A stretch of DNA of 64,000 nt from an uncultured Pelagibacteraceae bacterium (GTDB lineage: Bacteria; Pseudomonadota; Alphaproteobacteria; Pelagibacterales; Pelagibacteraceae): positions 57,501 through 121,500 of the forward strand of contig CACILM010000004.1 of the NCBI GenBank assembly GCA_902587515.1. The letters are read 5' to 3'. The stretch's first letter is position 1. Every line of letters begins with the position of its first letter. A model generated the notes under the pieces. It ran no database searches. It had not been told where the DNA came from and worked only from the letters and a program-made list of their open reading frames with translations. Shown here piece after piece: positions 9,918 through 17,991 of this stretch. A program made the translations under genes and the position numbers.

Positions 9918-12482
9918 ATGAATTTATTTACAAGAACTTTTAGTAAGATATTTAAAAGCTCTAATCAACAAGAATTAGATAAAATCCAGAATTTAATTTT
10001 GGCTATAAATAACAAAGAAAATGAGATTAAAGCTTTAACTGAAAGTCAAATTAAAGAAAAAACTGCTAATCTAAAAAAAATTGTTCAAAATGGTTCAATT
10101 AATTTAGAAGAAATAATTCCTGAGAGTTTTGCTTTAGTTAGAGAAGCGGCTAAAAGAACTTTAGGGGAAAGACACTATGACGTCCAATTAGCAGGTGGTT
10201 TAATTCTTCACAAAGGAAAAATTGCTGAAATGAAAACTGGAGAAGGGAAAACTTTAGTTTCAACTTTACCTGCATATTTAAACGCTTTATCAGGAAAAGG
10301 AGTTCATATTGTAACAGTAAATGATTATTTAGCCCAGAGGGATTCTGCTTGGATGGGAAAAGTTTTTAATTATTTGGGAGTTTCAACCGGATGTATAACT
10401 AATAATTTAGAAGATAGCGAGAGAAAAAAAAGTTACTCTTGTGATATTACTTATGCAACCAATAATGAGCTTGGATTTGATTATTTAAGAGATAATATGA
10501 AATACGAGCTAAGTGATATGGTTCAACGAGGTCACGACTTTTGCATTGTAGATGAAGTTGATAGTATCCTAATTGATGAGTCTAGAACTCCTTTAATTAT
10601 TTCAGGAAGATTGGAAGATAAGACCACACTTTATGTAATATCGAATGAGTTTATTAAAAAATTACAAAAAAACGATTATGAAATAGACGAAAAAAATAAA
10701 AATGTAATTCTTACCGATGTTGGCGTAGATAAAATTGAAAAACTCGCAGTGCAAAAAAATGTTTTAAAAAATGGGAATTTTTATGACCCCGCGAACTTAG
10801 AGTTAGTTCACCACACAAATCAAGCTTTAAAAGCAAATTTAATTTTTAAAAAAGATACTGATTACATAATAAGAGACGGAAAAGTTCAAATAATTGATGA
10901 ATTCACTGGTAGAGTTATGTCAGGAAGAAGATTCTCTGATGGTTTACATCAAGCCATCGAGGCAAAAGAAAATGTTGATATCGAAGGTGAAAATCAGACT
11001 CTAGCATCGATAACTTATCAAAACTATTTTAGGCTTTATCGACAACTTGCAGGTATGACTGGAACAGCTATGACAGAGTCCGAAGAGTTTTTTGATATTT
11101 ATAAATTAAATGTAGTTTCAATTCCAACTAACAAAAAAATGCTTAGAAAAGACTATAATGATCAAATTTTCAGGACTGAAAAAGAGAAATATAATGCTAT
11201 TACAAACAAAATTATTGAATGTAACTCTCGAGGCCAGCCAGTTTTAGTAGGTACGACAAGCATTGAAAAATCAGAAAAAATTTCAAAGTTTCTCGACGAA
11301 AAAAAGGTTAGACATAACGTATTAAATGCTAAAAAACATGAGCAAGAAGCAAAAATAATTGCTGAAGCTGGAAAAATAGGCTCTGTTACAATTGCGACTA
11401 ATATGGCTGGTAGAGGCACAGATATAAAATTAGGTGGTAATAAAGATTTTAGCGAAGATGGTGAAATTAATAATTTAGGTGAGTATAAAAAAAATGAGTT
11501 AAAAGTAAAAGACTTGGGTGGTCTATTCATTATTGGTACAGAAAGACATGAAAGTAGAAGGATTGATAACCAATTAAGAGGACGATCTGGAAGACAAGGG
11601 GATCCTGGCTCATCTATTTTTTTTATTAGCTTACAAGACGAATTAATGAGAATTTTTGGAGGCGACTCAATAGATGGAATGCTCAAAAAACTTGGACTAA
11701 AAGAAAACGAGTCTATAGATCACCCATGGATTAATAAAGCTATGGAAAGGGCCCAAAAAAAAGTTGAGACTAGGAATTTTGATATTAGAAAAACTTTAAT
11801 AAAATTTGATGATGTAATGAATGATCAAAGGCAGGTTATATTTTCACAAAGATTAAATATTTTAAAAGAAAATAATATTGTTCAAATTTTAAATGATTTC
11901 TTAGAAGAAATACTCAATGATCTTAAGTCTTCTCTAAATAATTATAAAAAATCTAATGATGAGAAATATTTAACTGAAATAAAAAATATAACTGGGAATT
12001 CGATTAGTGAAAATACTTTAGTTAATATATCTTCAAAGAATGAGAGTATATTTGAAAAAGAGATAATAACTGTTTTTAAAGAAAAGAGAAAATCTAGAGT
12101 TAATATTTTAGGTGATGAACAAAACAAATCTTTAGAAAAAAAAGTTTTTTTGCAAGTGATTGATTTTTCTTGGAGATCACATTTGCAATACCTCGAGCAA
12201 CTTAGACAGGTTATAGGGCTAAGGCAATATGGTCAGAAAGATCCACTTTCTGAATTCAAAAAAGAGGCTTTTGTTCTTTTTGAGGGGTTGTTGATTAAAA
12301 TTAAAAAGGATTTAATTAAATTTCTCTTAAATTTAAATATCGTAGAAGCCTCTGATGAAAAAGATAATATCAAAACGAAAAAAAAAGAAAATGAAATGAT
12401 GGATTATAAAAGAGTGGGAAGAAATGATAAATGCCCGTGTGGCTCAGGAAAAAAATTTAAATTTTGTCATGGAAATGTGTAA
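9918..12482 (+). CDS. secA: Protein translocase ATPase SecA
   Basis: The ATPase motor that drives preproteins through SecYEG. Both nucleotide-binding folds are present: Walker A GEGKT in the first and the DEVDSILIDESRTP Walker B/DEAD-like segment. The NBD2 motifs TNMAGRGTDIKL and GRSGRQGDPGSS are also intact. The protein ends with the zinc-binding SEC-C motif (CPCGSGKKFKFCHG) that contacts SecB and ribosomes. I start it at the ATG at 9918 (MNLFTRTFSK, 854 aa). The in-frame ATG at 9876 would add 14 hydrophobic residues not seen in the family and leave only 2 nt to the argJ start. Confidence 0.96.
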   Translation: MNLFTRTFSKIFKSSNQQELDKIQNLILAINNKENEIKALTESQIKEKTANLKKIVQNGSINLEEIIPESFALVREAAKRTLGERHYDVQLAGGLILHKGKIAEMKTGEGKTLVSTLPAYLNALSGKGVHIVTVNDYLAQRDSAWMGKVFNYLGVSTGCITNNLEDSERKKSYSCDITYATNNELGFDYLRDNMKYELSDMVQRGHDFCIVDEVDSILIDESRTPLIISGRLEDKTTLYVISNEFIKKLQKNDYEIDEKNKNVILTDVGVDKIEKLAVQKNVLKNGNFYDPANLELVHHTNQALKANLIFKKDTDYIIRDGKVQIIDEFTGRVMSGRRFSDGLHQAIEAKENVDIEGENQTLASITYQNYFRLYRQLAGMTGTAMTESEEFFDIYKLNVVSIPTNKKMLRKDYNDQIFRTEKEKYNAITNKIIECNSRGQPVLVGTTSIEKSEKISKFLDEKKVRHNVLNAKKHEQEAKIIAEAGKIGSVTIATNMAGRGTDIKLGGNKDFSEDGEINNLGEYKKNELKVKDLGGLFIIGTERHESRRIDNQLRGRSGRQGDPGSSIFFISLQDELMRIFGGDSIDGMLKKLGLKENESIDHPWINKAMERAQKKVETRNFDIRKTLIKFDDVMNDQRQVIFSQRLNILKENNIVQILNDFLEEILNDLKSSLNNYKKSNDEKYLTEIKNITGNSISENTLVNISSKNESIFEKEIITVFKEKRKSRVNILGDEQNKSLEKKVFLQVIDFSWRSHLQYLEQLRQVIGLRQYGQKDPLSEFKKEAFVLFEGLLIKIKKDLIKFLLNLNIVEASDEKDNIKTKKKENEMMDYKRVGRNDKCPCGSGKKFKFCHGNV

Positions 12483-12484
12483 GC

Positions 12485-13882
12485 TTATATTTTCTTAAAG
12501 GCATTTAATGCTTTTAATCTTGCATTTTCATGAATTACAATAGGGTATGGATAATCTAAACCTAAATTTAAAATATTCTTATCTTTTAATTCCCAGGGTT
12601 TATGTATAAATTTTTTTGGTACTTTTTTTAATTCAGGCACCCATTTTTTTACATAGTCACCTTCTCTATCAAATTTTTCACCTTGTAAAATAGGATTAAA
12701 AATTCTGAAATATGGTGCTGCATCAGCCCCCGATCCAGCTACCCATTGCCAACCTGATACGTTGTTAGCTTCATTATAATCTAACAGACAGTTTTTAAAA
12801 TATTTTTCTCCCTCAATCCAATTAATTAATAAATGTTTTACTAAAAAAGATCCCACAATCATTCTTACTCTGTTATGCATCCAGCCAGTAGAATATAACT
12901 CTCTCATACCTGCGTCTACTATAGGGTAACCTGTTAACCCTTTTTTCCACGCAATCAAAAATTTCTGGTTTGTTTCCCAAGGAAACTTATCGAATTTTTT
13001 CGAATAATTACCTTTCAACATATGAGGAAAAAAATTTATTAAAGTATGATTAAATTCCCTCCAACCTATCTCGGTCAAATATTTATTTATTCCTTTTTTT
13101 TTAAATTTAATACATTCTTCCCATATAGTTTCAACATGTATCTGTCCATGTTTTATATAGGGAGATAATTTAGATGTTCCTATTAAATTTGGAAAATTTC
13201 TTGCTTCAGAATAATTTTCAATCTTATCTTTAATAAAATTTTTTAACTCACTATATGCTTTATCTTCACTTGGTGCCCAATATTTTTCAAATTTTTTAGA
13301 CCAGTTATCTTTAGGAAAAATTTCTTTCTCATTAATTATTTTTTTAAAAAATGTTATTTTTTTTTTACATTTGGAAATTTTTTTTTCTATTGATGGGATT
13401 TTATCTAAATAAAATCTCTCTGCATTTCTCCAGTAAGGAGTGAATACTTTAAATGGTGTTCCGTCCCCTTTTTTAATTTCATCGATTTCATTTAAAATAT
13501 TCCCCTTAAATATATTATACTTTACTCCGTTTAATTCAAAATTTTTAAAAAGATATTTGTCGAATTTCAAATAATTTGGTTCGTAGGTTTTATTCCAATA
13601 TATTGAATAATTTTTTATTTTAAAAAGTTTTTCAAAAAAGGATTTATAAGACTCAACCGATATTATTTCTAAATTTATATTATATATTAATAATTTTTTT
13701 TTAAATTCCTCTAAAGATTTTCCTAGCCACCATCTTTGTGATTCTTGGTTTTTAAATTTTTTTTTTTTATATAAGTAAAAAACTACCACTTGATTGTGAT
13801 TTTTTGTTGCCTCTATTAAACCAAAATTTTTTTTAAGCCTAAAATCATCTTTAAGCCAAAATAATCCTATATTTTTACGCAT
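12485..13882 (-). CDS. phrB: Deoxyribodipyrimidine photolyase (cryptochrome/photolyase family)
   Basis: Light-dependent repair of UV-induced pyrimidine dimers; binds FAD plus an antenna chromophore. The N-terminal family start (IGLFWLKDDFRL) and the C-terminal FAD-binding segment are present: IGWREFNHTL, the MHNRVRM motif and the WQWVAGSGADAAPYFRIFNP signature. I prefer the ATG at 13882 (MRKNIGLFW, 465 aa) over the in-frame ATG at 13897. The length is typical of a class I CPD photolyase; a cryptochrome role cannot be excluded. It is convergent with secA. Confidence 0.92.
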   Translation of the reverse strand: MRKNIGLFWLKDDFRLKKNFGLIEATKNHNQVVVFYLYKKKKFKNQESQRWWLGKSLEEFKKKLLIYNINLEIISVESYKSFFEKLFKIKNYSIYWNKTYEPNYLKFDKYLFKNFELNGVKYNIFKGNILNEIDEIKKGDGTPFKVFTPYWRNAERFYLDKIPSIEKKISKCKKKITFFKKIINEKEIFPKDNWSKKFEKYWAPSEDKAYSELKNFIKDKIENYSEARNFPNLIGTSKLSPYIKHGQIHVETIWEECIKFKKKGINKYLTEIGWREFNHTLINFFPHMLKGNYSKKFDKFPWETNQKFLIAWKKGLTGYPIVDAGMRELYSTGWMHNRVRMIVGSFLVKHLLINWIEGEKYFKNCLLDYNEANNVSGWQWVAGSGADAAPYFRIFNPILQGEKFDREGDYVKKWVPELKKVPKKFIHKPWELKDKNILNLGLDYPYPIVIHENARLKALNAFKKI

Positions 13883-13932
13883 TAAAATTTCTAGCAAATA
13901 TATTTAGAAATATCGATGTGTATTATTTGCAG

Positions 13933-13993
13933 GGTGGTGGCCTTGGTAAGAATCGCACTTACGACACATACCTTTTCAGGGTACTGCTCTACT
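13933..13993 (-). repeat. Truncated tRNA-Phe copy (att-like repeat, left end of mini-island)
   Basis: These 61 nt are identical to 15957-16017, the 3' part of the intact tRNA-Phe gene from the D-loop through the anticodon and T arms to CCA. The first 16 nt of the tRNA (acceptor 5' strand and D-stem start) are missing: sequence diverges abruptly at 13994. It cannot fold as a tRNA. Its orientation is that of the intact gene, so the two copies are direct repeats bounding 2.0 kb. This is the usual footprint of site-specific integration into a tRNA 3' end. Confidence 0.9.
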
Positions 13994-14091
13994 CTGAAAA
14001 CCGCTCAAACTATATATTTTTTTTTAAAAAATTCATCAAAAAAGACCTCCAACTGAGTCCACAGAGAGTCAGGAATTTAGTATATTAAAAT

Positions 14092-14778
14092 ATGGTTTAT
14101 CTTCTCATAACCCTTTTCATATATTTTGTTCCAACACTTTGGGTGAACTACACATTAGGAAAACATGATGATGAATTACCAAATATGCCTTTCACAGGTT
14201 CAGAGTTTGGCAATCAAGTACTAAAAGAAAAAGATATAACAAACGTTTCTATTCTTGGAGATGATAAAATTGGTGATCACTACGACGTTATTAATAAAAA
14301 AGTAGGAGTTAAATCTGAACGTCTAAATAGAAAGAGTTTAACAAGCATAACAGTTGTTTGTCACGAGATTGGACATGCAATTCAAGATGCAGAAAATTAC
14401 GAACCTTTGAGAAAGAGACACTCTATAATTCAGAAAACTAGATGGATTTCAAAAATTGGAAATTTATTGATGTATATTGGAATACCAGCAATTGTAGCTA
14501 CACAATCTTTTCCATTAATAAGATTATGTATAATCATAATATTAATTGCTACTTTGATAGAGATGTTAACCCATATCGTTACGTTAAATGTTGAGCTTGA
14601 TGCTAGCTTTAATAGAGCTATGCCAATAATTGAGAAAAAAATTCCACAAGAATATCATCAATCTTGTAAATCAATTTTAAGGGTTTGTGCCTTTACTTAC
14701 GTTGTTGCTGCAATGACTAGCTTTTTAAACCTAAGAAATTTGTTATTATGGATAAGATTTATTTTTTTAAGGAGATAA
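14092..14778 (+). CDS. YugP-type membrane zinc metallopeptidase
   Basis: A 228-aa integral-membrane protein of the YugP / neutral zinc peptidase family (Pfam Zn_peptidase_2 by pattern). It has an N-terminal transmembrane helix (about 2-20) and the family's DHYD segment (62-65). The zinc-binding HEIGH is at 91-95, followed by AIQDAENYEPLRKR. One or two central helices (about 125-165), the VELDAS motif (167-172) and a C-terminal AFTYVVAA helix follow. All family hallmarks are intact, so it is probably active; the substrate is unknown. It is the first gene of the mini-island operon. Its last codons contain the AAGGAG that serves the next gene, which begins at the following base. Confidence 0.88.
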   Translation: MVYLLITLFIYFVPTLWVNYTLGKHDDELPNMPFTGSEFGNQVLKEKDITNVSILGDDKIGDHYDVINKKVGVKSERLNRKSLTSITVVCHEIGHAIQDAENYEPLRKRHSIIQKTRWISKIGNLLMYIGIPAIVATQSFPLIRLCIIIILIATLIEMLTHIVTLNVELDASFNRAMPIIEKKIPQEYHQSCKSILRVCAFTYVVAAMTSFLNLRNLLLWIRFIFLRR

Positions 14779-15159
14779 ATGAAAAAACTTTTAGTGTTCA
14801 CGGTTCTGGGTTTGTTATGGAGTGGCAGTGCTTATGCTGAATGCATTGAAGGTGATTGCAAAAACGGTGAAGGAACATACAAATTTCCAGGTGGTGAACA
14901 ATATGCTGGTACATGGAAAAATAATAAAATGCACGGTATGGGTCTTTTGGCGTATCCTGACAGAAGAGTATACATTGGGGAATTTAAAGATAACAAACGC
15001 GATGGAGATGGCATCTCAGCGTTTCCAAATGGAGAAAAATATGTTGGAGCTTTCAAAAATAATAAGCGACACGGTCAAGGCACTTTAACATATGCTGATG
15101 GGAAAATAGACAAAGGCATTTGGAAAGACGGAAAATTAATTAAATTATTAAATGAATAA
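14779..15159 (+). CDS. Secreted MORN-repeat protein
   Basis: A 126-aa protein with a clear signal peptide (residues 1-20, cleavage likely after AYA). About four MORN repeats follow, with the pattern Y-x-G-x-F/W-K-x-N/D-K-x-x-G-x-G (for example around YAGTWKNNKMHGMG and YVGAFKNNKRHGQG). The mature part starts with a possible disulfide pair (ECIEGDC). MORN repeats form extended beta-hairpin solenoids that bind lipids or proteins; in bacteria their roles are mostly undefined. It starts directly after the metallopeptidase stop, with the ribosome-binding site inside that gene, and overlaps the next ORF by 8 bp. Confidence 0.9.
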   Translation: MKKLLVFTVLGLLWSGSAYAECIEGDCKNGEGTYKFPGGEQYAGTWKNNKMHGMGLLAYPDRRVYIGEFKDNKRDGDGISAFPNGEKYVGAFKNNKRHGQGTLTYADGKIDKGIWKDGKLIKLLNE

Positions 15160-15319
15160 ACTTTTTCCATCTACTGGCTGGGGTGTTGTAGTAGTGATTT
15201 TTATAATGTTATTAAAGTCAACCCCAGAGATTGTAAAAACGCTACCAGATTTTTATAAAACACTGCCTCTAAAAGTTCCAAGAGCAATGCATCACGAGGA
15301 TAATAACGATGGAAGATAA
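15152..15319 (+). CDS. Small single-pass membrane protein (55 aa)
   Basis: This short frame begins MNKLFPSTGWG and ends at TAA 15317-15319. It has one hydrophobic segment at about residues 10-21 (WGVVVVIFIMLL) followed by a polar tail ending HHEDNNDGR. It overlaps the MORN gene by 8 bp and the following gene by 11 bp, the same tight coupling as its neighbours. This supports real translation. I do not recognise the family. A membrane or periplasmic partner role for the other island products is only inferred. Confidence 0.65.
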   Translation: MNKLFPSTGWGVVVVIFIMLLKSTPEIVKTLPDFYKTLPLKVPRAMHHEDNNDGR

Positions 15320-15623
15320 AGAAACTCCTGTATTTATAACAAGAACGTTTAGGTGTCCTAATTGCGAGTCTAGAAACTTAAAATGGGAAAAATGGGGATC
15401 AGACCCTGACGTGAAAAAAAAAATTTGGCAGGATATACAATATTCATGCTGTGCGGATTGCCATAAGATAATTCCTAGCAAACTTGCTTATGACCAATAT
15501 ACCTATCCACCATTTAAAGAACGAAAAAGATTATATGAGGAAAAAATTAAAAATTCTGATTATGAACCTGATTGGGATAAAGCTTTTAATAATGAATTGT
15601 TTAAATCTTTAAATGATAAATAG
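15309..15623 (+). CDS. Small zinc-ribbon protein of unknown function
   Basis: A 104-aa soluble, charged protein. Two cysteine pairs, Cys16-x-x-Cys19 (CPNC) and Cys48-x-x-Cys51 (CADC, after another Cys47), are about 28 residues apart and should bind one zinc as a ribbon. The C-terminal half is Tyr/Lys-rich and predicted helical. No signal peptide or membrane segment is present. It overlaps the 55-aa ORF by 11 bp and the next gene by 11 bp. I do not recognise the family; nucleic-acid or protein binding are both possible. Confidence 0.75.
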   Translation: MEDKETPVFITRTFRCPNCESRNLKWEKWGSDPDVKKKIWQDIQYSCCADCHKIIPSKLAYDQYTYPPFKERKRLYEEKIKNSDYEPDWDKAFNNELFKSLNDK

Positions 15624-15885
15624 ACTAAAAAGTTTAATTAATAAATTAAATTTATTTGGATGGCTTAGTGTTTTAGCTTTTTGGTTAATCATAATTTTTA
15701 TTTTTGTTCCTGTTTTTAAGTTTACTGAAAGTTGTGCTGAAGGATCTGGTTGGAAAGGGACATTATTCGGTTGTGCAATTGATTTGGTCGTGTGGTTATT
15801 AGCTTTGGGTATATTAACTTTTGTAGGTGTAATTTTGTACGGATTTATTTTAGTGACTTATGATTGGTTAAAAAGCAAATTTTGA
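15613..15885 (+). CDS. Small two-helix membrane protein
   Basis: A 90-aa protein with two strong hydrophobic segments (about residues 14-34 and 53-80). A short loop between them contains two cysteines (ESCAEGSGW and FGCAID). The N-terminus is amphipathic and basic (MINRLKSLINKLN). It is the last gene of the five-gene island operon and overlaps the zinc-ribbon gene by 11 bp. No family was recognised. Confidence 0.7.
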   Translation: MINRLKSLINKLNLFGWLSVLAFWLIIIFIFVPVFKFTESCAEGSGWKGTLFGCAIDLVVWLLALGILTFVGVILYGFILVTYDWLKSKF

Positions 15886-15958
15886 GGTCACCAACTGAGT
15901 ACTACAGTGGAGCAAAGCTCGGTTGTATTTTTCTACACGTTAAATAATTGTTGTTTGG

Positions 15959-16033
15959 TGGTGGCCTTGGTAAGAATCGCACTTACGACACATACCTTTT
16001 CAGGGTACTGCTCTACTACTGAGCTACAAGGCC
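15959..16033 (-). tRNA. tRNA-Phe (GAA)
   Basis: A 75-nt cloverleaf including an encoded CCA (complement at 15959-15961). The acceptor is GGCCTTG/CAAGGCC, the anticodon loop is CTGAAAA with anticodon GAA, and the T-loop is TTCTTAC-adjacent and slightly unusual. Its first base is the last base of the infA stop codon, so it is probably released from the infA transcript by RNase P. Its 3' 61 nt are repeated at 13933-13993. Confidence 0.93.
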
Positions 16034-16248
16034 TAAAATCTAAAAGTTATTCTTCCTTTAGTTAGATCATATGGCGTCATCTCAACCATCACATTGTCTC
16101 CAGCTAAAACTCTTATTCTATTCTTTCTAAGTTTTCCAGCAGTATGGGCTAAAATCTCATGATTATTTTCTAATTTTACTCTAAACATTGCGTTAGGTAA
16201 TAATTCTGTAACTTTACCTTTAAATTCTAAAGTTTCTTGCTTTGCCAA
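16033..16248 (-). CDS. infA: Translation initiation factor IF-1
   Basis: A 71-aa S1/OB-fold protein that occupies the ribosomal A site during initiation. The family sequence is complete: an [18 protein letters not shown] opening and a C-terminus ending [14 protein letters not shown]. It starts one base upstream of the hisD stop. Its TAG stop shares its final base with the tRNA-Phe 5' end, an extreme degree of packing. Confidence 0.97.
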   Translation of the reverse strand: MAKQETLEFKGKVTELLPNAMFRVKLENNHEILAHTAGKLRKNRIRVLAGDNVMVEMTPYDLTKGRITFRF

Positions 16249-17547
16249 TTATAAATCCTTTTTTAATCTCATTTTTACTGATCTTGCGTGACCCTCTAAA
16301 TTCTCATGTTGAGATAAATTTATAACTGATGGTCCTAATCTTTCAATACCTGTTTTTGATATTTTTATTAAAGAATGTCGCTTTAAAAAATCATTTACTG
16401 ACAAACCCGACGAAAACTTAGCTGACCCTGAAGTAGGCAAAACATGGTTCGGGCCAGCAATATAATCTCCCATAGCTTCGGGTGAAAATTTGCCTATAAA
16501 GATTGATCCTGCATTTTTAATTTTTTTCAAGATATCTTTTGAACTTGAAAAATCAATTTCCAAATGTTCTGGGGCAATAGTATTTACCACATCAGAAATT
16601 TTCTGAATATTACTAGCATAAATAGCTAAACCGTAATTTTTTATACTTTTTGAAGCAATCTTTTTTTTTGGTAAATCTTTTAATTGAGCATTAATGCTCA
16701 TTTTTACAGATTGAATTAAATTTTTGCTGTTAGTTATTAATATTGATTGAGCTAAAACATCGTGTTCAGCCTGTGCAATTAAATCCGAGGCAATCCAATT
16801 TGCATTAGAATATTTATCAGCAACTATACTTACTTCTGATGGACCAGCTACCATGTCTATACCTACCTCGCCAAAAACTTCTTTTTTTGCAGCTGCAACA
16901 AATGCATTTCCAGGTCCAACAATCTTGTCAACTTTTTTAAAAGTTTTTGTACCATAAGTAAATGCTGCTATTGAGTGAGCTCCACCAGTCTTATAGATTT
17001 CTTTGACACCACATTTTTTTGCAGCATAAATTATTGCTGGATTGACTGATAATCCAAGCGCTGGTGTTGTTAAAAAAATATTTTTAACCCCCGCTACTAT
17101 AGCCGGTATACAGTTCATTAAAACAGTGCTTGGATAGCTTGCTGTTCCGCCAGGAACATAAACCCCTACTCTATCTATAGGAGTTAGTTTGTAAGATAAT
17201 TCATTTTTGTATTTATCAATATATTTAAAGGATGATAATTTTTGTTTTGAGTGAAAATATTTTATTCTTTTGAAAGCAATATCAATAGATTTCTTTAATT
17301 TCTTATCTACTTTTTTTGAGATTTGATTTATCTCATTTTGTGAAAATCTAATTTCTTTAACATTTAATCGAACTTTTGAAAATTTTTTTTCATATTTTAA
17401 TACAGCTATATCTCCGTATTTTTTTACGTTTAATAATAATTGTTTTACAATTTTTGATTGATTTTTTTGACTCAATTTTCTTTTATTCAAAATCATTTCC
17501 AATTTTTTTAGGGAATTTTTTTTATTTGCGTTAAAAAATTTCATCAT
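16249..17547 (-). CDS. hisD: Histidinol dehydrogenase
   Basis: Last two steps of histidine synthesis: NAD-dependent oxidation of L-histidinol to histidine, zinc-dependent. The 432-aa protein has the family segments VGVYVPGGTASYPSTVLM and VDKIVGPGNAFVAAAKK, and the GIDMVAGPSE active-site region. The catalytic EH pair is in IAPEHLEID. In alphaproteobacteria hisD commonly follows murA and a DUF2948 gene, as here. The start shares one base with the preceding gene's stop. Confidence 0.96.
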   Translation of the reverse strand: MMKFFNANKKNSLKKLEMILNKRKLSQKNQSKIVKQLLLNVKKYGDIAVLKYEKKFSKVRLNVKEIRFSQNEINQISKKVDKKLKKSIDIAFKRIKYFHSKQKLSSFKYIDKYKNELSYKLTPIDRVGVYVPGGTASYPSTVLMNCIPAIVAGVKNIFLTTPALGLSVNPAIIYAAKKCGVKEIYKTGGAHSIAAFTYGTKTFKKVDKIVGPGNAFVAAAKKEVFGEVGIDMVAGPSEVSIVADKYSNANWIASDLIAQAEHDVLAQSILITNSKNLIQSVKMSINAQLKDLPKKKIASKSIKNYGLAIYASNIQKISDVVNTIAPEHLEIDFSSSKDILKKIKNAGSIFIGKFSPEAMGDYIAGPNHVLPTSGSAKFSSGLSVNDFLKRHSLIKISKTGIERLGPSVINLSQHENLEGHARSVKMRLKKDL

Positions 17548-17990
17548 TAAGCTAGTTTATGTTTTGGCATATTTTTAGTATCCCATGCCTCTCCTTGATC
17601 ATCAAGAGTAACTTCAATAACCTCTGAAATTATTCTTAAAATTGAGTCACCTGAAAAAACTATTTTCATTTCGTAGTTATTATCAGGCATTTGCTTAGTT
17701 TCAATAGTAAGAAAATCTAAGAATTTACTATTTTTAAATTGATTTATATTTTTAGAATGAACTTTTATTACATTTTCAAATTTGAGAATAGTCCTTATTC
17801 TTTTGTTTTTTCTAAATACACCTTTCTCTACATCTTCCCACATAAATCTATTTAGTTGCATCAAAAAAATTTTATTTTTTTGTAAATTTGCTATATCTGA
17901 AGTGTTTGCGATAGCATCTTGTAGATGAGCTGATAAGATTCTTAGATCTTCTTCAGACTTTGCTATAAGCTTTAAGTTTTTTGTTTCCAT
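17547..17990 (-). CDS. DUF2948 family protein
   Basis: A 147-aa protein with the DUF2948 opening: LKLIAKSEEDLRILSAHLQDA, then a segment like FLMQLNRFMWEDVE, and a C-terminal LDDQGEAWDTKNMPKH. The family is confined to alphaproteobacteria, is found between murA and hisD, and has no known function. The genomic position matches that convention. Confidence 0.85.
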   Translation of the reverse strand: METKNLKLIAKSEEDLRILSAHLQDAIANTSDIANLQKNKIFLMQLNRFMWEDVEKGVFRKNKRIRTILKFENVIKVHSKNINQFKNSKFLDFLTIETKQMPDNNYEMKIVFSGDSILRIISEVIEVTLDDQGEAWDTKNMPKHKLA

Positions 17991-17991
17991 C

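Larger units (their letters stand above)
13994..15958. mobile_element. tRNA-Phe-bounded mini-island (no recombinase)
   Basis: The DNA between the truncated tRNA-Phe copy and the intact tRNA-Phe gene carries five co-directional plus-strand genes. Neighbouring genes on both sides (photolyase and infA) are minus-strand core genes. The geometry (intact tRNA at one end, 3' fragment at the other) matches tyrosine-recombinase integration as done by phages and integrative islands. No integrase, excisionase or phage structural gene is present, so this is either a remnant or a unit mobilised in trans. The insertion mechanism is inference; the repeats are directly visible. Confidence 0.7.

Noticed and set aside
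11162-11686. Open frame antisense to secA
   Set aside because: Lies entirely inside the conserved secA gene; composition is Ser/Pro/Leu-rich as expected for an antisense shadow.
13933-13993. A second functional tRNA-Phe
   Set aside because: It lacks the 5' acceptor strand and the start of the D stem; sequence diverges at 13994, so it cannot fold as a tRNA.
14822-15088. Open frames in other phases over the MORN-repeat gene, on both strands
   Set aside because: The regular repeat pattern keeps several phases open; only the frame 14779-15159 has a signal peptide and MORN periodicity.
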